Positions 8,998 through 18,832 are shown, counted from the stretch's first letter. The stretch is 64,000 nucleotides of DNA from Lentisphaerota bacterium (GCA_017134815.1 CP071032.1:1364001-1428000), one strand, 5' to 3'. Notes: generated from the sequence alone by a model not told the origin. Numbers and translations: made by a program.

Positions 8998-9990
8998 TTA
9001 GTTTCCGGCTGGCTTCCATGCAGACATTACAGCAGAAATCTTGCTGATTAAATTGCGGTTTACAATTTTTTTATTCTCAACATGGCCGACAATCATCAAG
9101 GCGAAATTATCTGCAAGAATCTCTTCCGGATGGATCACGTAGAAAGTGTTGCGCCCTACCTGTTCAAAAAAACCTGAAACCTCGCCCATTCCCATCAAAT
9201 AAGGTTCGCAGCTGATCTGTCCGGGTTTAGCAGTATCGCCCTTGCTCACTACTACAAAAACCATATTGATATAATCAAATAGCCTGCCTTGCGTTGCAGG
9301 TGAAACGAAGGTATGGCTAATGTATAATCTTGGCACCACCCAGTAATGGCACTTATTTCTCAATACCTTTATAGCATAATCGTTATACAGTGCATCCGGA
9401 TTTGTTATTCGGCGTTTTTCAAGAGCAGCCGGCAAGCTGGGTTCAATACATTTTTTAAATCCTATTAAAGCATAAAGAGGCTCCCTGATACCGGGATTGT
9501 GACGGGTAATAATATGGAATAATTCGTGCATCAGCAAAAATTCCACCTCCTGCCTGCTCTGCTTAAAAATAGTATCGGATAAAATTATCGCCTTACCTCT
9601 GGTATAGCCTGTAGTATTGCATTCTTCCTGACCTGAAGTTCTAATAACGTAAATGTTTTCAGGTAACAGATGATAGTAATTTTTAAGTTTGGAACTGCAG
9701 CGGGCTAAAGCAGCTAAGATTATTTTTTCCTCAGCGGGAGTCCAGTCCTTGACTGAATGCCGAATATATGATTTAAACTCGGCGGCGGAAACCGGACGCT
9801 TCAGCCGGAGTCGGGCTGCACGTTCAAATGAGGTTAAGCGCTGCAGGTAGACATCGTTTTTTGTAAGCAGTTCTCTGCCTTTCTCCGCATTAACGGTTTG
9901 AAGCTTGCACCTGTCCCCGAGATTAACTTGCCCGGATACAGCTAAAAACGGAACAGCAAGCAACGCAAGAAATATAAACAAATACTTCAT
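8998..9990 (-). CDS. Secreted zinc-metallopeptidase-like protein
   Basis: The preferred start is the ATG at 9990-9988, giving MKYLFIFLALLAVPFLAVSG, a clear signal peptide; GGAAG precedes it. The open frame extends 14 codons upstream without a signal. The 330-aa product contains FLLMHELFHIITRHNP, a HExxH zinc site, within a conserved helix, followed by a region rich in Tyr and Trp. This resembles gluzincin-type peptidases, but I cannot assign a MEROPS family. It is likely a periplasmic or secreted protease. It is a single gene upstream of nothing on its strand. Confidence 0.7.
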   Translation of the reverse strand: MKYLFIFLALLAVPFLAVSGQVNLGDRCKLQTVNAEKGRELLTKNDVYLQRLTSFERAARLRLKRPVSAAEFKSYIRHSVKDWTPAEEKIILAALARCSSKLKNYYHLLPENIYVIRTSGQEECNTTGYTRGKAIILSDTIFKQSRQEVEFLLMHELFHIITRHNPGIREPLYALIGFKKCIEPSLPAALEKRRITNPDALYNDYAIKVLRNKCHYWVVPRLYISHTFVSPATQGRLFDYINMVFVVVSKGDTAKPGQISCEPYLMGMGEVSGFFEQVGRNTFYVIHPEEILADNFALMIVGHVENKKIVNRNLISKISAVMSAWKPAGN

Positions 9991-10111
9991 TATTGCTTCC
10001 AGGGTGTTGTTATAAGATGCTGTTTTAGACAACCTTCACTTTGCTAAAGTTCACAAACAGTAACTATTATTGTATAATAAGTTTAGTTAAGCAAAATTTA
10101 AATATTAAGTT

Positions 10112-11197
10112 TTACTTCTTGAGTGCTTCAAGCTGTCTCTCACAGTCTATAGCTACAATCTGATCAAGCAGGATATCAAGCTGCCCTTCCATTAATTTCG
10201 GCAGATCATAAAGTGTTATCCCGTACCTGTGGTCAGTAACCCGGTTCTGGGGAAAGTTATAGGTTCTAATACGCTCGCTGCGGTCTCCAGTACCAACCTG
10301 AGCCCGTTTATCAGCAGCCTGTTTTGCGGCTTCCTCCCGCTGTTTTTCCTCAAGCAGTCTGGAGCGCAGAATCCGCATGGCAATTTCCTTATTGCGATGC
10401 TGGCTCTTCTCCTGCTGGCTCGCAACAGACAGGCCGGTAGGAACATGAGTTACCCGAACCGCCGAATCAGTGGTGTTAACACACTGCCCGCCCGGGCCGG
10501 AAGCTCTGAAAACATCAATACGCAGCTCATTGGGATCGATTTCAATATCCACTTCTTCAGCCTCAGCCATCACCGAAACCGTGACTGTTGAAGTATGAAT
10601 TCTGCCGCCGGACTCCGTAACCGGAACCCGCTGCACACGATGCACACCGCTCTCATACTTCATGCGTGAGTACACTTCATCACCGGAAAGAGAAAAAGCT
10701 ACTGATTTTATCCCGCCAAGGTCACTGCCTGACTGATCAAGCAGCTCCAGCTTCCAGCCGCGACTTTCAGCATAGTGGGAATACAGCCTGAACAGCTCAC
10801 CGGCAAATAGCGCAGATTCATCTCCTCCTGCCGCAGGGCGGATTTCGATAATAATATTGCGGGCATCATTCGGATCCGGTGGCAGCAGTGAAACTTTTAT
10901 TGAATTTTCCAGAGAGGCACTTTCAGCTTTAAGCTCTTCAAGCTCGGCTGTTGCCATTTCAAGCATGTCCTCATCATCTTCTTCCTGGAGCAAAAGTTTA
11001 TTCTCATCAACTTCTTCAAGTACCTTTTTCCAGCGTTCATAGCTTTTGAAGAGGTTTTCGAGTTTACGATGCTCCTGAGTCACAGCTTTGGATTTCTGCG
11101 GATTGGCATAAATAGACGGATCCGAAAGTTGAGCCTCAAGCTCTTTAAAATGCTCTTTGAGCCCGTCAACATATTCTGCAATATCCTGCGGTGTCAT
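10112..11197 (-). CDS. prfA: Peptide chain release factor 1
   Basis: This 361-aa factor releases nascent peptides at UAA and UAG codons. The GGQ motif that enters the peptidyl-transferase centre is at residues 236-238 (SGPGGQCVN). The codon-recognition tripeptide is PVT at 192-194, of the PxT type that distinguishes RF1 from RF2. Length and domain order match the family. It lies downstream of rpmE on the same strand, separated by a terminator. Confidence 0.97.
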   Translation of the reverse strand: MTPQDIAEYVDGLKEHFKELEAQLSDPSIYANPQKSKAVTQEHRKLENLFKSYERWKKVLEEVDENKLLLQEEDDEDMLEMATAELEELKAESASLENSIKVSLLPPDPNDARNIIIEIRPAAGGDESALFAGELFRLYSHYAESRGWKLELLDQSGSDLGGIKSVAFSLSGDEVYSRMKYESGVHRVQRVPVTESGGRIHTSTVTVSVMAEAEEVDIEIDPNELRIDVFRASGPGGQCVNTTDSAVRVTHVPTGLSVASQQEKSQHRNKEIAMRILRSRLLEEKQREEAAKQAADKRAQVGTGDRSERIRTYNFPQNRVTDHRYGITLYDLPKLMEGQLDILLDQIVAIDCERQLEALKK

Positions 11198-11227
11198 CCT
11201 GTCCTCTGGTAATTTTGGAATTTAAAC

Positions 11228-11271
11228 GTGAAAAAGCCTGCCGAAACAGCATGAGCATTTCCGACAGGCTA
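11228..11271 (-). terminator. Terminator between rpmE and prfA
   Basis: On the minus strand AGCCTGTCGGAAA and TTTCGGCAGGCT form a long stem followed by TTTTTC. It lies just past the rpmE stop and upstream of prfA. Confidence 0.85.
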
Positions 11272-11279
11272 TAAACTTA

Positions 11280-11492
11280 TTACTTGTCGCTGGATTTAAT
11301 CCCGTAACGCTGACGGAAGCGCTCAACACGACCGGCAGTGTCAACAAATTTCTGCTTACCAGTAAAGAAAGGATGGCATTTTGCACAGATACCGACCTTG
11401 GTTTCCGGACGGGTTGACTTGGTCTCCCAGGTGTGACCGCAAGCACAAATCACTTTGGCTTCGCCATATTTAGGATGTATATCTTTTTTCAT
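11280..11492 (-). CDS. rpmE: 50S ribosomal protein L31, zinc-binding type
   Basis: This 70-aa protein begins [10 protein letters not shown], the classical L31 N-terminus. The two Cys pairs (CACG near residue 16 and CAKC near residue 36) make it the zinc-containing C+ form rather than the zinc-free paralogue. It is part of the large ribosomal subunit. A strong terminator follows. Confidence 0.97.
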   Translation of the reverse strand: MKKDIHPKYGEAKVICACGHTWETKSTRPETKVGICAKCHPFFTGKQKFVDTAGRVERFRQRYGIKSSDK

Positions 11493-11719
11493 TTTGAATA
11501 ACCCCGATTTTAAGTTATATTTTAATTAAATTGATAAATATTCACATGTCATACATTAAGAAAACCTTGAATATAACGTAATTAGTCGATTATACAAGGG
11601 ACAAACGCTAGAAATCCTGAATATTTCTGCGGCATTCGCATGAAGATACCAAAAATTTTAATTTTCAACGGGTCAATAACACCGTAAACATTTGTAACTA
11701 TTAATTCGGGGATCAGAAA

Positions 11720-12217
11720 ATGAGCAGCCAGAGACCTTTATGGGCGCCTTGGAGAATTCAATTCATTAAAGGAGAAAAAGAACAACGCTGTTTTCTATGC
11801 GATAAACGTGTTCCCGATGAAGAATCCCCTGAAGAATCAATCATAATTCACCGCGGCAAAACCTGCTTTGTTATAATGAATCGCTTCCCGTATAATTCCG
11901 GACATCTAATGGTTGCCACCTACAGGCATATTGGCGATATCAGCGATATTTCTGTTGAAGAACGGCATGAACTGATGGACCTCTGCATCGATGCAAAAAA
12001 TACGCTTCAGAATGCAATGGGACCGGAAGCTTTTAATGTCGGGTTCAACCTTGGCAGTGCTGCTGGAGCGGGAGTTGCAGATCACCTGCATATGCATATT
12101 GTTCCCAGGTGGGCTGGAGATACCAATTTCATGCCGGTAATCAGCGATACCCGCTGTGTACCTGAAGCTATTGAGGATACTGCAGAACTGCTCCGCCGAC
12201 ACTGGCAGAAAATGTAG
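11720..12217 (+). CDS. HIT-family nucleotide hydrolase or phosphorylase
   Basis: This 165-aa protein has the histidine triad HLHMH at residues 122-126, which carries the catalytic nucleophile of HIT enzymes. It begins RPLWAPWRIQFI, an N-terminus typical of the Ap4A phosphorylase-like HIT branch, and carries a CFLC Cys pair near residue 24 that may bind zinc with other ligands. It probably acts on adenine nucleotides such as Ap4A or AMP-lysine type substrates in the cytoplasm. It ends 5 bp before the convergent receiver-kinase gene. Confidence 0.92.
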   Translation: MSSQRPLWAPWRIQFIKGEKEQRCFLCDKRVPDEESPEESIIIHRGKTCFVIMNRFPYNSGHLMVATYRHIGDISDISVEERHELMDLCIDAKNTLQNAMGPEAFNVGFNLGSAAGAGVADHLHMHIVPRWAGDTNFMPVISDTRCVPEAIEDTAELLRRHWQKM

Positions 12218-12222
12218 CGCTT

Positions 12223-13950
12223 TCAATCACAAAGGCTGGTCTGGGGAGAGAGACAGCGCGGACATCTGTAACTTCTTTCCCGCAGCTTTTCATAAACCAA
12301 GGTCGAAAGTTTGGCATTATCCGGCGCTAAAGCAGGACTGTAGATAAGTTTGCACATGGCGCACTTGCGCCTCCCGGCATGGCTCGACAGAATAAAGATT
12401 TCTGCGTCATCAAGGTACTCCTTCCCATAATCCGGAACAAAATTTTTCAGCCCCGAATACCTGTCACGATAGACCATATATCCGCTGACAAACATGACAG
12501 AAACTGCAATTATTATAACGGCCGCAATTAAAAAGCGCCGCATACCTGAAAGTGCCACCGGCCGCATGTCCTTCTTTTCAGCAGTACTCTGCTGTTCAAC
12601 CTGCCGGTTTTTGAAAAAGTTCAGGTTTTCAAGCCTGAGTTTTACTTCCTCCAAATCGTATGAAGTACCGGTTCGATATGAGTTACCTGAAAATTTTTGT
12701 GAATAATATGAGCGCTCTGCATGAAACTTGTTGCTTTTTTTCTGCAGAAATTCCAGTAGAACAGTGAAAATTTCCGCACTCTCTTCCGGGCCAGGTCGTT
12801 CAGCCGGATTTTTTCCCAGCATAGCTTCGACAACCTGCACCATGTAAGAGCTGATAGTCGAATTAAAATTTTGCAGCGGAGGTATTTTCAAGTGCACCTG
12901 CCTGTACATGCCGATCGAAGGACGCTGGGCCTGAAAAGGATTATCACCGGTCATGGCCTCATAAATTGTAATTCCAAGACTGTAAATGTCACTTTTTGAA
13001 CTGATTTCACCCTCACGAGTCAGGTATTCAGGAGAAATGTACGCCGCTGTTGTCCATAGCTGGCCGTTAAGCGGCATCGTCGCGCTGTTACTGGCAGTCA
13101 TGACCCCGAAATCAGCCAGCTTGAAATTTTCCGATACCAGTATATTGCCGGGCTTTATGTCCAGATGAATCATGCCCAGCTTTTCAAGTTCAGCTATTCC
13201 TCTGGAAATATCTCTGGCCATTAAAGCTGCCTCATTTTCACTGAAAGTCCGGTGCTTGATCATCTTATCAAGGCTCCCGCCGGCAACATACTCCATCACC
13301 AGATAAATCCTCGAATTAAACTTGCCGATATCGTATATTTTTACCACATACTTTGAATCAACCTCCATAAGTTTTCTGGCACTTTTCAACAAAGGCTTCG
13401 CGATTTCTTCAGAAACGAAGCTGTCCCGCATCAGTTTCAAAGCAAACTGTTTATCAGCCTTTTCCATATCATGAACCAGAAAAACTGCTGAATGTGCCCC
13501 ATACCCCAGCAATCGCTCAATACGATAACGCCCAGCCAGCACGGTTCTGTTTTTTACCAGATCCCGGTCTGCCTGCTTGAGGGCAACAATTCCAAGAAAA
13601 GCTTTTAACTTTGCAACCAGATGCCCTTCCCTTACCGGTTTAATCAGGTAGTCGTCGGCACCCGCGTTCAGACCGCTGATAATATCACTCTCTTCTTCAA
13701 GAGCTGACACCATTATTATCGGCACTGACAAGCCTTGTGGGTGACGTCGAATTTCACGGCAGACCTCAAGACCGCTCATTCCAGGCATATTTACATCAAG
13801 CAGCAATAAATCCGGGGCTTCATTCATAAAACCTTTTAAAGCCTCCTGCCCGTCTTTGCAGGAGATGATTTCATGTCCAAGCAATTCAAGAATGGTGCTG
13901 TTGCACTTCCTTACCACAGGACAATCATCCGCTATGAGTATTTTTGCCAT
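12223..13950 (-). CDS. Receiver domain fused to a membrane Ser/Thr kinase
   Basis: This 575-aa protein has an N-terminal response-regulator receiver with Asp8-Asp9, the phospho-acceptor Asp52, Ser82 and Lys104. A Hanks-type kinase domain follows: LLGYGAHSAVF glycine loop, Lys172, HLDIKPGN with Asp264, and DFG with Asp280. All catalytic residues are present. A membrane segment lies at about 472-493, so the kinase is cytoplasmic. The C-terminal segment carries two Cys pairs (530/533 and 563/566) like a zinc ribbon. The fusion would couple a phosphorelay to Ser/Thr phosphorylation. It lies 18 bp downstream of the LamG reading frame that element A splits, so its normal promoter may be displaced. 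Confidence 0.92.
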   Translation of the reverse strand: MAKILIADDCPVVRKCNSTILELLGHEIISCKDGQEALKGFMNEAPDLLLLDVNMPGMSGLEVCREIRRHPQGLSVPIIMVSALEEESDIISGLNAGADDYLIKPVREGHLVAKLKAFLGIVALKQADRDLVKNRTVLAGRYRIERLLGYGAHSAVFLVHDMEKADKQFALKLMRDSFVSEEIAKPLLKSARKLMEVDSKYVVKIYDIGKFNSRIYLVMEYVAGGSLDKMIKHRTFSENEAALMARDISRGIAELEKLGMIHLDIKPGNILVSENFKLADFGVMTASNSATMPLNGQLWTTAAYISPEYLTREGEISSKSDIYSLGITIYEAMTGDNPFQAQRPSIGMYRQVHLKIPPLQNFNSTISSYMVQVVEAMLGKNPAERPGPEESAEIFTVLLEFLQKKSNKFHAERSYYSQKFSGNSYRTGTSYDLEEVKLRLENLNFFKNRQVEQQSTAEKKDMRPVALSGMRRFLIAAVIIIAVSVMFVSGYMVYRDRYSGLKNFVPDYGKEYLDDAEIFILSSHAGRRKCAMCKLIYSPALAPDNAKLSTLVYEKLRERSYRCPRCLSPQTSLCD

Positions 13951-13968
13951 TTAGCCTTCAGCTCCTGT

Positions 13969-14766
13969 TTAATGCGGCCTGCCAGTCTTATAATGCCGCT
14001 TGATAAATTCTTGCGAAAGAGGTCTTTTGAATATTAAAAACTCGTCTATCTCGCCATCAAACATATCCCTCAAACCAAAAGCCGCTGCAATCCGGCAGCG
14101 CCTCTGTTCACCAAATACGGTGTGAGTATTAATCCCGTCAGCAGTATTATTAAGGCATAATCCGCCGATAATAAGTTCGTATTGATCTTTTATCAGTCTA
14201 GCCCTGTCATTCCTGCCGTTGAAAGGCAACTGCTTGCCATTTAAGAAAAATGAAACCTGACCGCCAGAGTCAGCAGTCAGAACCAGATGATACCAGCGAG
14301 CCGGGTGAATTTTCAGACTCGGGGTTGAGAATTCATGCCCTCCCCAGGATGAACGAAAAGATTTCTTACGCCAGAACAGGTTGAACTTTGAATCGATCAA
14401 TCCTCTTGCACATCCGTATATGCATTGTACTTTATCAACGTGGTTGAACCTTATCCAGGTTATTATTGATATTCCGTTTTCACTGGGATTCAGAGTTGTA
14501 CATCCTGGAACTACTGCAAATGTTCTGATTCCGTCAAAGCGTATTGCTCCCTTACCCGGCCATCTTCCCTGCTTTAACAGTCGTGGTGAATTAACCAGAA
14601 CTCCATCAAAATCTCTATACTCAGAGTCCTTGACTGGAGCTCCGGCAATATTGCACAGTGACGGCACAAACAGTCCTTTATAACTGGTCCTGTAACCAGA
14701 GTTTTCGAAGTCATAATTAATAATGAGGTCAGGGTCCTGGTTCAAAGGCAGATACTTTAAAGCCAA
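13969..14766 (-). pseudogene. LamG-domain protein, C-terminal part split by element A
   Basis: The frame has no ATG start and no ribosome site; the first possible codon is a TTG at 14766-14764. It encodes a concanavalin-like LamG jelly roll: IINYDFENSG at the start, GAIRFDGIRTFAVVPG, then WYHLVLTADSGG and the closing FDGEIDEFLIFKRPLS strand. The sequence coding LPLNQ is shared with the short membrane protein at 49,215-49,033, whose last complete match is LALNQ. Joining the two at that point gives one protein of about 310 aa with an N-terminal membrane anchor and an extracytoplasmic LamG domain. Element A therefore interrupts it. It would be the first gene of an operon with the receiver-kinase. 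Confidence 0.85.
14736..14751 (+). repeat. Left attachment site of element A
   Basis: CCTGGTTCAAAGGCAG matches the copy at 49,050-49,065 with one mismatch, in direct orientation. Both copies encode L(A/P)LNQ in the same frame of the split LamG gene, as expected for a crossover core inside a coding region. Confidence 0.85.
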
Positions 14767-14858
14767 AGGCCAATCGCAATAATTAATGTATAGTATTTAT
14801 AATTAGCACTTTAAACATGCAGGGTTTTATTGATTATTTTTTACAATAAAAATCAAAA

Positions 14859-14918
14859 CCTATATATATCCTATCAGCTAGCGCTCCCAATTGCTGCCAT
14901 CTGACACTGCCTGACGTT
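14859..14918 (-). repeat. Left-end arm and terminal signature of element A
   Basis: CCTATATATATCCTAT (14,859-14,874) repeats the sequence just upstream of both integrase genes. The following 43 bp (14,876-14,918) match 61,494-61,536 in inverted orientation with two mismatches. The signature therefore marks the integrase-distal end of this element family. Confidence 0.8.
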
Positions 14919-14925
14919 CCTCTCC

Positions 14926-14972
14926 AAAAAAGAATGTCCTCCAACTTGGGGAAGCGGAGGGCTGGAGCAAAA
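14926..14972 (-). terminator. Terminator-like hairpin near the left end
   Basis: On the minus strand CCCTCCG...TTGGAGGAC pairs imperfectly and is followed by a T-rich run. It is the diverged partner of the perfect hairpin at 61,448-61,487. Confidence 0.5.
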
Positions 14973-15024
14973 TTGGGATATTGGAAAAATATATTTTTAT
15001 TATACCTCCCTAATTAAGTAATGT

Positions 15025-15294
15025 TCACATTCTATTATATTCGACTCTTTTTTTAGCAATAGTCATTTTTCCGTGAGTTGAACCGATCACCATTTCTTCT
15101 TCAAAAAGCGGTTCACTGAAAAAGATTTTATACGACTTGACTTTGTAATGGGCTACTGTCCGTACAGAGATCGTCGTCACGATGTCAAAATACAAAATAA
15201 CCATCATCGTTGGGTCTGGAATTCCGTTGACAATATCAATAGAATTAAACGTGTCAACAATAACTATTGGTATTTCAGAATAGAAAGAAATCAC
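15025..15294 (-). CDS. Short terminal gene of element A, possibly a remnant
   Basis: This frame of 89 codons starts at a GTG without a strong ribosome site. Its last 22 codons, from MVIGSTHGKM to the stop, are conserved at 61,317-61,385 in element B with many codon changes that keep residues and the same stop position. This suggests that this strand, not the overlapping plus-strand frame at 15,148-15,393, is or was coding. No domain is recognised. The upstream part may be frame-damaged. It is the last gene before the left element end. Confidence 0.45.
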   Translation of the reverse strand: MISFYSEIPIVIVDTFNSIDIVNGIPDPTMMVILYFDIVTTISVRTVAHYKVKSYKIFFSEPLFEEEMVIGSTHGKMTIAKKRVEYNRM

Positions 15295-15546
15295 GAAATA
15301 CTAATTGTCGAGCTGAAAATATCAATGAGTTCAAAAAATAAGATCAAGACCTTAGCATATAAATATCTAAAAGAGCTTAATTACATCATTTAGATTTTTC
15401 TTCTTAGATTTTCTTGCTCAGAGGAATCAATTTATCACCTATACATTTATAAAAGATTTGATTCGCACATAACTTTTATGTATTGTAAAAATAAGCGAGA
15501 GAATAAATGCTATAAATCAAAATATTTTTTAAACATAAGGCATAAC

Positions 15547-17535
15547 ATGATTAAAAATATATTAGTTTTTTTTCTACTATTTACTTTTGTTATCTTAAAC
15601 GCTTTCTCTTCAAAGACATCAAAGAATTGGACTCCACAGTTAATGATGAAATTGAAAAATATTGGAACTTTTGAATTTTCTCCAAGTGGTAAAAGAATTG
15701 TTTATACGATTATCAGCGCTAATATGCAGAAAAACCAATATATATCGCAAATATTTGTATCTGACATTGATGGAAAAAACAACTATCCATTGACAACAGG
15801 CTCCTTTTCATGTACAACGCCTAGATGGGCTCCAGACGAAAAAACTATTGCGTTTCTATCAAATAGAACAGATAAAAATGAAATATGGCTCATAAGACCT
15901 AATGGAGGAGAAGCATGGCAATTGACAAATACCAAGGAAGATGTTTCAATTTTTTCATGGTCTCCAAAAGGAAATAAAATTGCCTTCGTAATGAAGGACC
16001 CGTTACCTCCAAAAGTAATTAAAGCAAAAAACGGAAATTACTACGTAAAAGAGTTTGGCAAATATAGAAAAAAAAATATATGGCTTGTAAATATAAGAGA
16101 AGGTTCAGAAAAATTAGAAATAGCTATAAAACTAACTGCAGGAAATTTTTCTGTTGCTGACTGGTTTTACTATTGTATGAACTGGTCTCCTAACGGGAAT
16201 GATATAGTGTTTTGTGCTCAAAAAACTTCATGGGTCAATGATATGTTCAGCTCAGGTGTTTATACCGTAAATACTCAAACAGCAATTATAACGCCCATTA
16301 TAAATAATGGAGGATGGAACTTTTACCCTAAATATTCTCCCGATGGGAAATGGATTTCTTATTTAGCGTCACGAGAAATTCCATTCAAACTATATTCACC
16401 TTGGGGGGTAAATATAACTCCAGCAAATGGGGGTAAAAGCAAAAAACTTGCTGTAACCCCTGATGAAAGGCCAATGCCATTTGCATGGTCTAAGGATTCG
16501 AAAAAGATATTTGTAACTGAAGATTATAAGCAAAAATTTAGGCTTTATTCATTGCCAATAGATGGTGGGCCTCCTAAAATGATTTATAACTACTTATCAT
16601 CTATCATGTTTGATATAAGTCCTGATTCAAGTAAATTTGCATTTGTAAATCAGGATTATAGCAAACCTCCAGAATTAGCAATAAGTGATATAAAGAACCC
16701 AAAGCCCAAAAATATCACTAACTTGAATGGCTGGATGAAAAAATATTATTTTGGCAGAACCAAAATAATTTATTGGAAATCAAAGGATGGAGAAAAAATT
16801 GACGGTCTACTTACATACCCATCAAAATTTTCAAGAGATAAAAAATATCCTCTTGTTGTACTTATTCATGGAGGCCCTGATTGTGCTGCTACTAATACCT
16901 ACCTGCCTAGCATTAGATTTTATCCAGTTCCAGTTTTTTCCAACAATGGCTATTTTATATTCCAACCCAACTACCGTGGAAACACAGGGCACGGAGTAAA
17001 GTTTAGAAAAGACCTTGTAGGAAATGTGGGAATAAAAGATTACCAAGATATTATGTCTGGAGTTGATTATTTAGCCGAAAGAGAACCTATAAATGTTAAG
17101 TGTATGGCAGTTGTTGGGCATAGTAATGGTGGAACTTTGACTGCGTGGATTATAACCCAGACTAACAGGTTTAAAGTCGCGTGCCTGTCAGCCGGAGAAA
17201 TAAATTTTATTAGTTTACAGGGAACTTGTAATTGGTATCAAACTGCAGATAACTTAGGAGTACTTTATTACGATAACTATAAATTATACCGTGATAGATC
17301 ACCTATTTCACATATTAAAAATGTCAGTACTCCAGTTTTAATACAATATGGAAGTCAAGATAATAATGTCCCTCCTACACAAAATCAGGAGTTTTATAGG
17401 GGGTTAATGTTACAAGGAAAAGTTGTAAAAATGCTTGAATACCCTAAGTGTGGACACGACGATTTTTACCCTAAACTATATTTGAAGTTCATGAATGCTA
17501 ACCTAAATTGGATTCAACAATATATTAATGAATAG
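15547..17535 (+). CDS. Secreted S9-family prolyl-oligopeptidase-like peptidase
   Basis: The ATG at 15,547 is preferred since it starts a signal peptide (MIKNILVFFLLFTF) and follows AAGG; the frame extends 23 codons upstream. The 662-aa protein has an N-terminal TolB/WD40-like propeller (FEFSPSGKRIVYT, PRWAPDEKTIAFLSNR, FSWSPKGNKIAFV). The C-terminal alpha/beta hydrolase has nucleophile Ser526 in GHSNGG, Asp605 in YGSQDNNVPP and His637 in KCGHDD. The intact triad predicts an active exopeptidase of the acylaminoacyl or dipeptidyl-peptidase type, exported to the envelope. It is the first large cargo gene of element A. Base composition is strongly AT-rich. Confidence 0.9.
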   Translation: MIKNILVFFLLFTFVILNAFSSKTSKNWTPQLMMKLKNIGTFEFSPSGKRIVYTIISANMQKNQYISQIFVSDIDGKNNYPLTTGSFSCTTPRWAPDEKTIAFLSNRTDKNEIWLIRPNGGEAWQLTNTKEDVSIFSWSPKGNKIAFVMKDPLPPKVIKAKNGNYYVKEFGKYRKKNIWLVNIREGSEKLEIAIKLTAGNFSVADWFYYCMNWSPNGNDIVFCAQKTSWVNDMFSSGVYTVNTQTAIITPIINNGGWNFYPKYSPDGKWISYLASREIPFKLYSPWGVNITPANGGKSKKLAVTPDERPMPFAWSKDSKKIFVTEDYKQKFRLYSLPIDGGPPKMIYNYLSSIMFDISPDSSKFAFVNQDYSKPPELAISDIKNPKPKNITNLNGWMKKYYFGRTKIIYWKSKDGEKIDGLLTYPSKFSRDKKYPLVVLIHGGPDCAATNTYLPSIRFYPVPVFSNNGYFIFQPNYRGNTGHGVKFRKDLVGNVGIKDYQDIMSGVDYLAEREPINVKCMAVVGHSNGGTLTAWIITQTNRFKVACLSAGEINFISLQGTCNWYQTADNLGVLYYDNYKLYRDRSPISHIKNVSTPVLIQYGSQDNNVPPTQNQEFYRGLMLQGKVVKMLEYPKCGHDDFYPKLYLKFMNANLNWIQQYINE

Positions 17536-17728
17536 TTTTGGTAGTGACTTTTAGCAAATTTATTGATTACATCTGAAATACAAATTCACAAATAGGCTTC
17601 AATATAAATATTTATAATTGGTTATATCAGACTCTTTTATTTATTCTATTAGATGCTCCAAATTTGAATTAATCATTATTTTACGTAATTTTAAAAAGTG
17701 ATAAGACAATATGAGGAGGACCTAGAAG

Positions 17729-17951
17729 GTGAATACTATCAAAAGAGTGTTCTTGCGTGTAATTATCTTCGTAGCTTTACTTGAGGGGGTATCTCCTAAT
17801 GTTAAGGCTTTTTCAATCATAATATGGAATAAATCAAATCGACCAATATATGTTATAATTTCAACTATAGTTCTCCAGCAAGCGTTCAACCAGTCAATGA
17901 AGGCACCCCTCTAGGATTACTGTGTATACGATTATCTAAATTGAAATAAGC
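17729..17951 (+). pseudogene. Decayed N-terminal copy of the GH64/thaumatin-like gene
   Basis: A GTG start with a good AGGAGG site gives MNTIKRVFLRVIIFVALLEG, closely related to the leader of the gene at 39,665. After about 40 codons a one-base deletion near 17,855 shifts the frame. Restoring it gives YNFNYSSPASV, matching YNFQYSPPGGSV of the intact gene, and then a stop at 17,949-17,951. The rest of the gene is absent. Confidence 0.75.
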
Positions 17952-18262
17952 AATTATATTTATGATAACTAAAATAATTAAAGTCAAAGTAAGCTAGCCT
18001 ATAGACCACCATATTCTTATAGGGCAGTCTTTTACAGAAAACTTCACTTTTTCTATAGAAGAGTTGGACGTAGTTTCCTTAAAGCCTTGATTTTTTGCAG
18101 AAAACTTTTGACTTGTAAATATTTTCTTATTACTCGCGTATTTAATGAATAAAATAATAAGGCAAAAAAAATACAAAAGTAAGAAATACTAATCACCAAA
18201 GAGGAGAAGAAAAATGAAGAAAAGTTCAAATATGATTAAAATAGAAAGGATACTTTACGTCA

Positions 18263-18757
18263 TTAATCATTCACCACCTCGCAATCCCTAAAAGCGACAT
18301 CATTAGTTCTTAAATCAAAATCCAGCTTCCCTTTCAATTTTATCCGAGTACCTTTGACTAAACTTCCTTTAACATCTTTGTCATATTTCATATAACACAA
18401 AATACGCCTACCAAAGCGCTTTGCTTTTAGATATGGAATTAAAATGCTAATACAGATGTAATCTTCTTCAAAAAGCACATTTTTCTTATCATGCATTCCA
18501 GGAGTGATGCTGTAAATTACTCCGCAAATCAGAAACTCTTTACCACTATGTTTTTGCTTGGCCCCCAAATAGTCTTTTTTAAAATCTTTAGTAATGAAAT
18601 CAACAATATTAGAATCAAGTGTTTGAACGGAGTCGGTTATAAATTTAAATTTGTTATTAGGGCTAGTACCTGAGGCAGCAATAGCAATAAGTAAATTACA
18701 GAGAAAAATTACAAATAATACAAAAAACCATTTCATGACCAGCGAACTATTAGACAT
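18263..18757 (-). CDS. Exported OB-fold-like protein, family P1 (copy a)
   Basis: This 164-aa protein has a signal peptide (MKWFFVLFVIFLCNLLIAIA) and a small beta domain. The core, KEFLICGVIYSI...RIKLKGKLDFD...DVAFRDCEV, has the pattern of the tRNA_anti-like OB fold seen in small exported proteins. The assignment is by eye. The copy at 36,869 shares the fold, the start context GTGCTGAATAATG and a structured leader about 75 bases upstream. Decayed copies occur at 46,612 and 61,571. Function is unknown; the OB fold suggests binding of nucleic acid, oligosaccharide or a partner protein. Confidence 0.7.
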   Translation of the reverse strand: MSNSSLVMKWFFVLFVIFLCNLLIAIAASGTSPNNKFKFITDSVQTLDSNIVDFITKDFKKDYLGAKQKHSGKEFLICGVIYSITPGMHDKKNVLFEEDYICISILIPYLKAKRFGRRILCYMKYDKDVKGSLVKGTRIKLKGKLDFDLRTNDVAFRDCEVVND

Positions 18758-18832
18758 TATTCAGCACTTTCTTGTTTGATAATAATAAAGTAAATAAAGA
18801 TATACAAATCATGATAATTAGACCACTTTCAT

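Noticed and set aside
15148-15393. Plus-strand 81-codon frame over the element terminal gene
   Set aside because: Conservation with 61,317-61,385 supports the minus strand, including its stop codon.
17994-18176. Minus-strand 60-codon frame
   Set aside because: It lacks a ribosome site and similarity to anything else here, and the composition matches noncoding DNA.
18214-18291. 25-codon frame after GAGGAGAAG
   Set aside because: The ribosome site is good, but the frame overlaps the 3' end of the opposite P1 gene and its last codons are just the antisense of P1. Probably a gene remnant.
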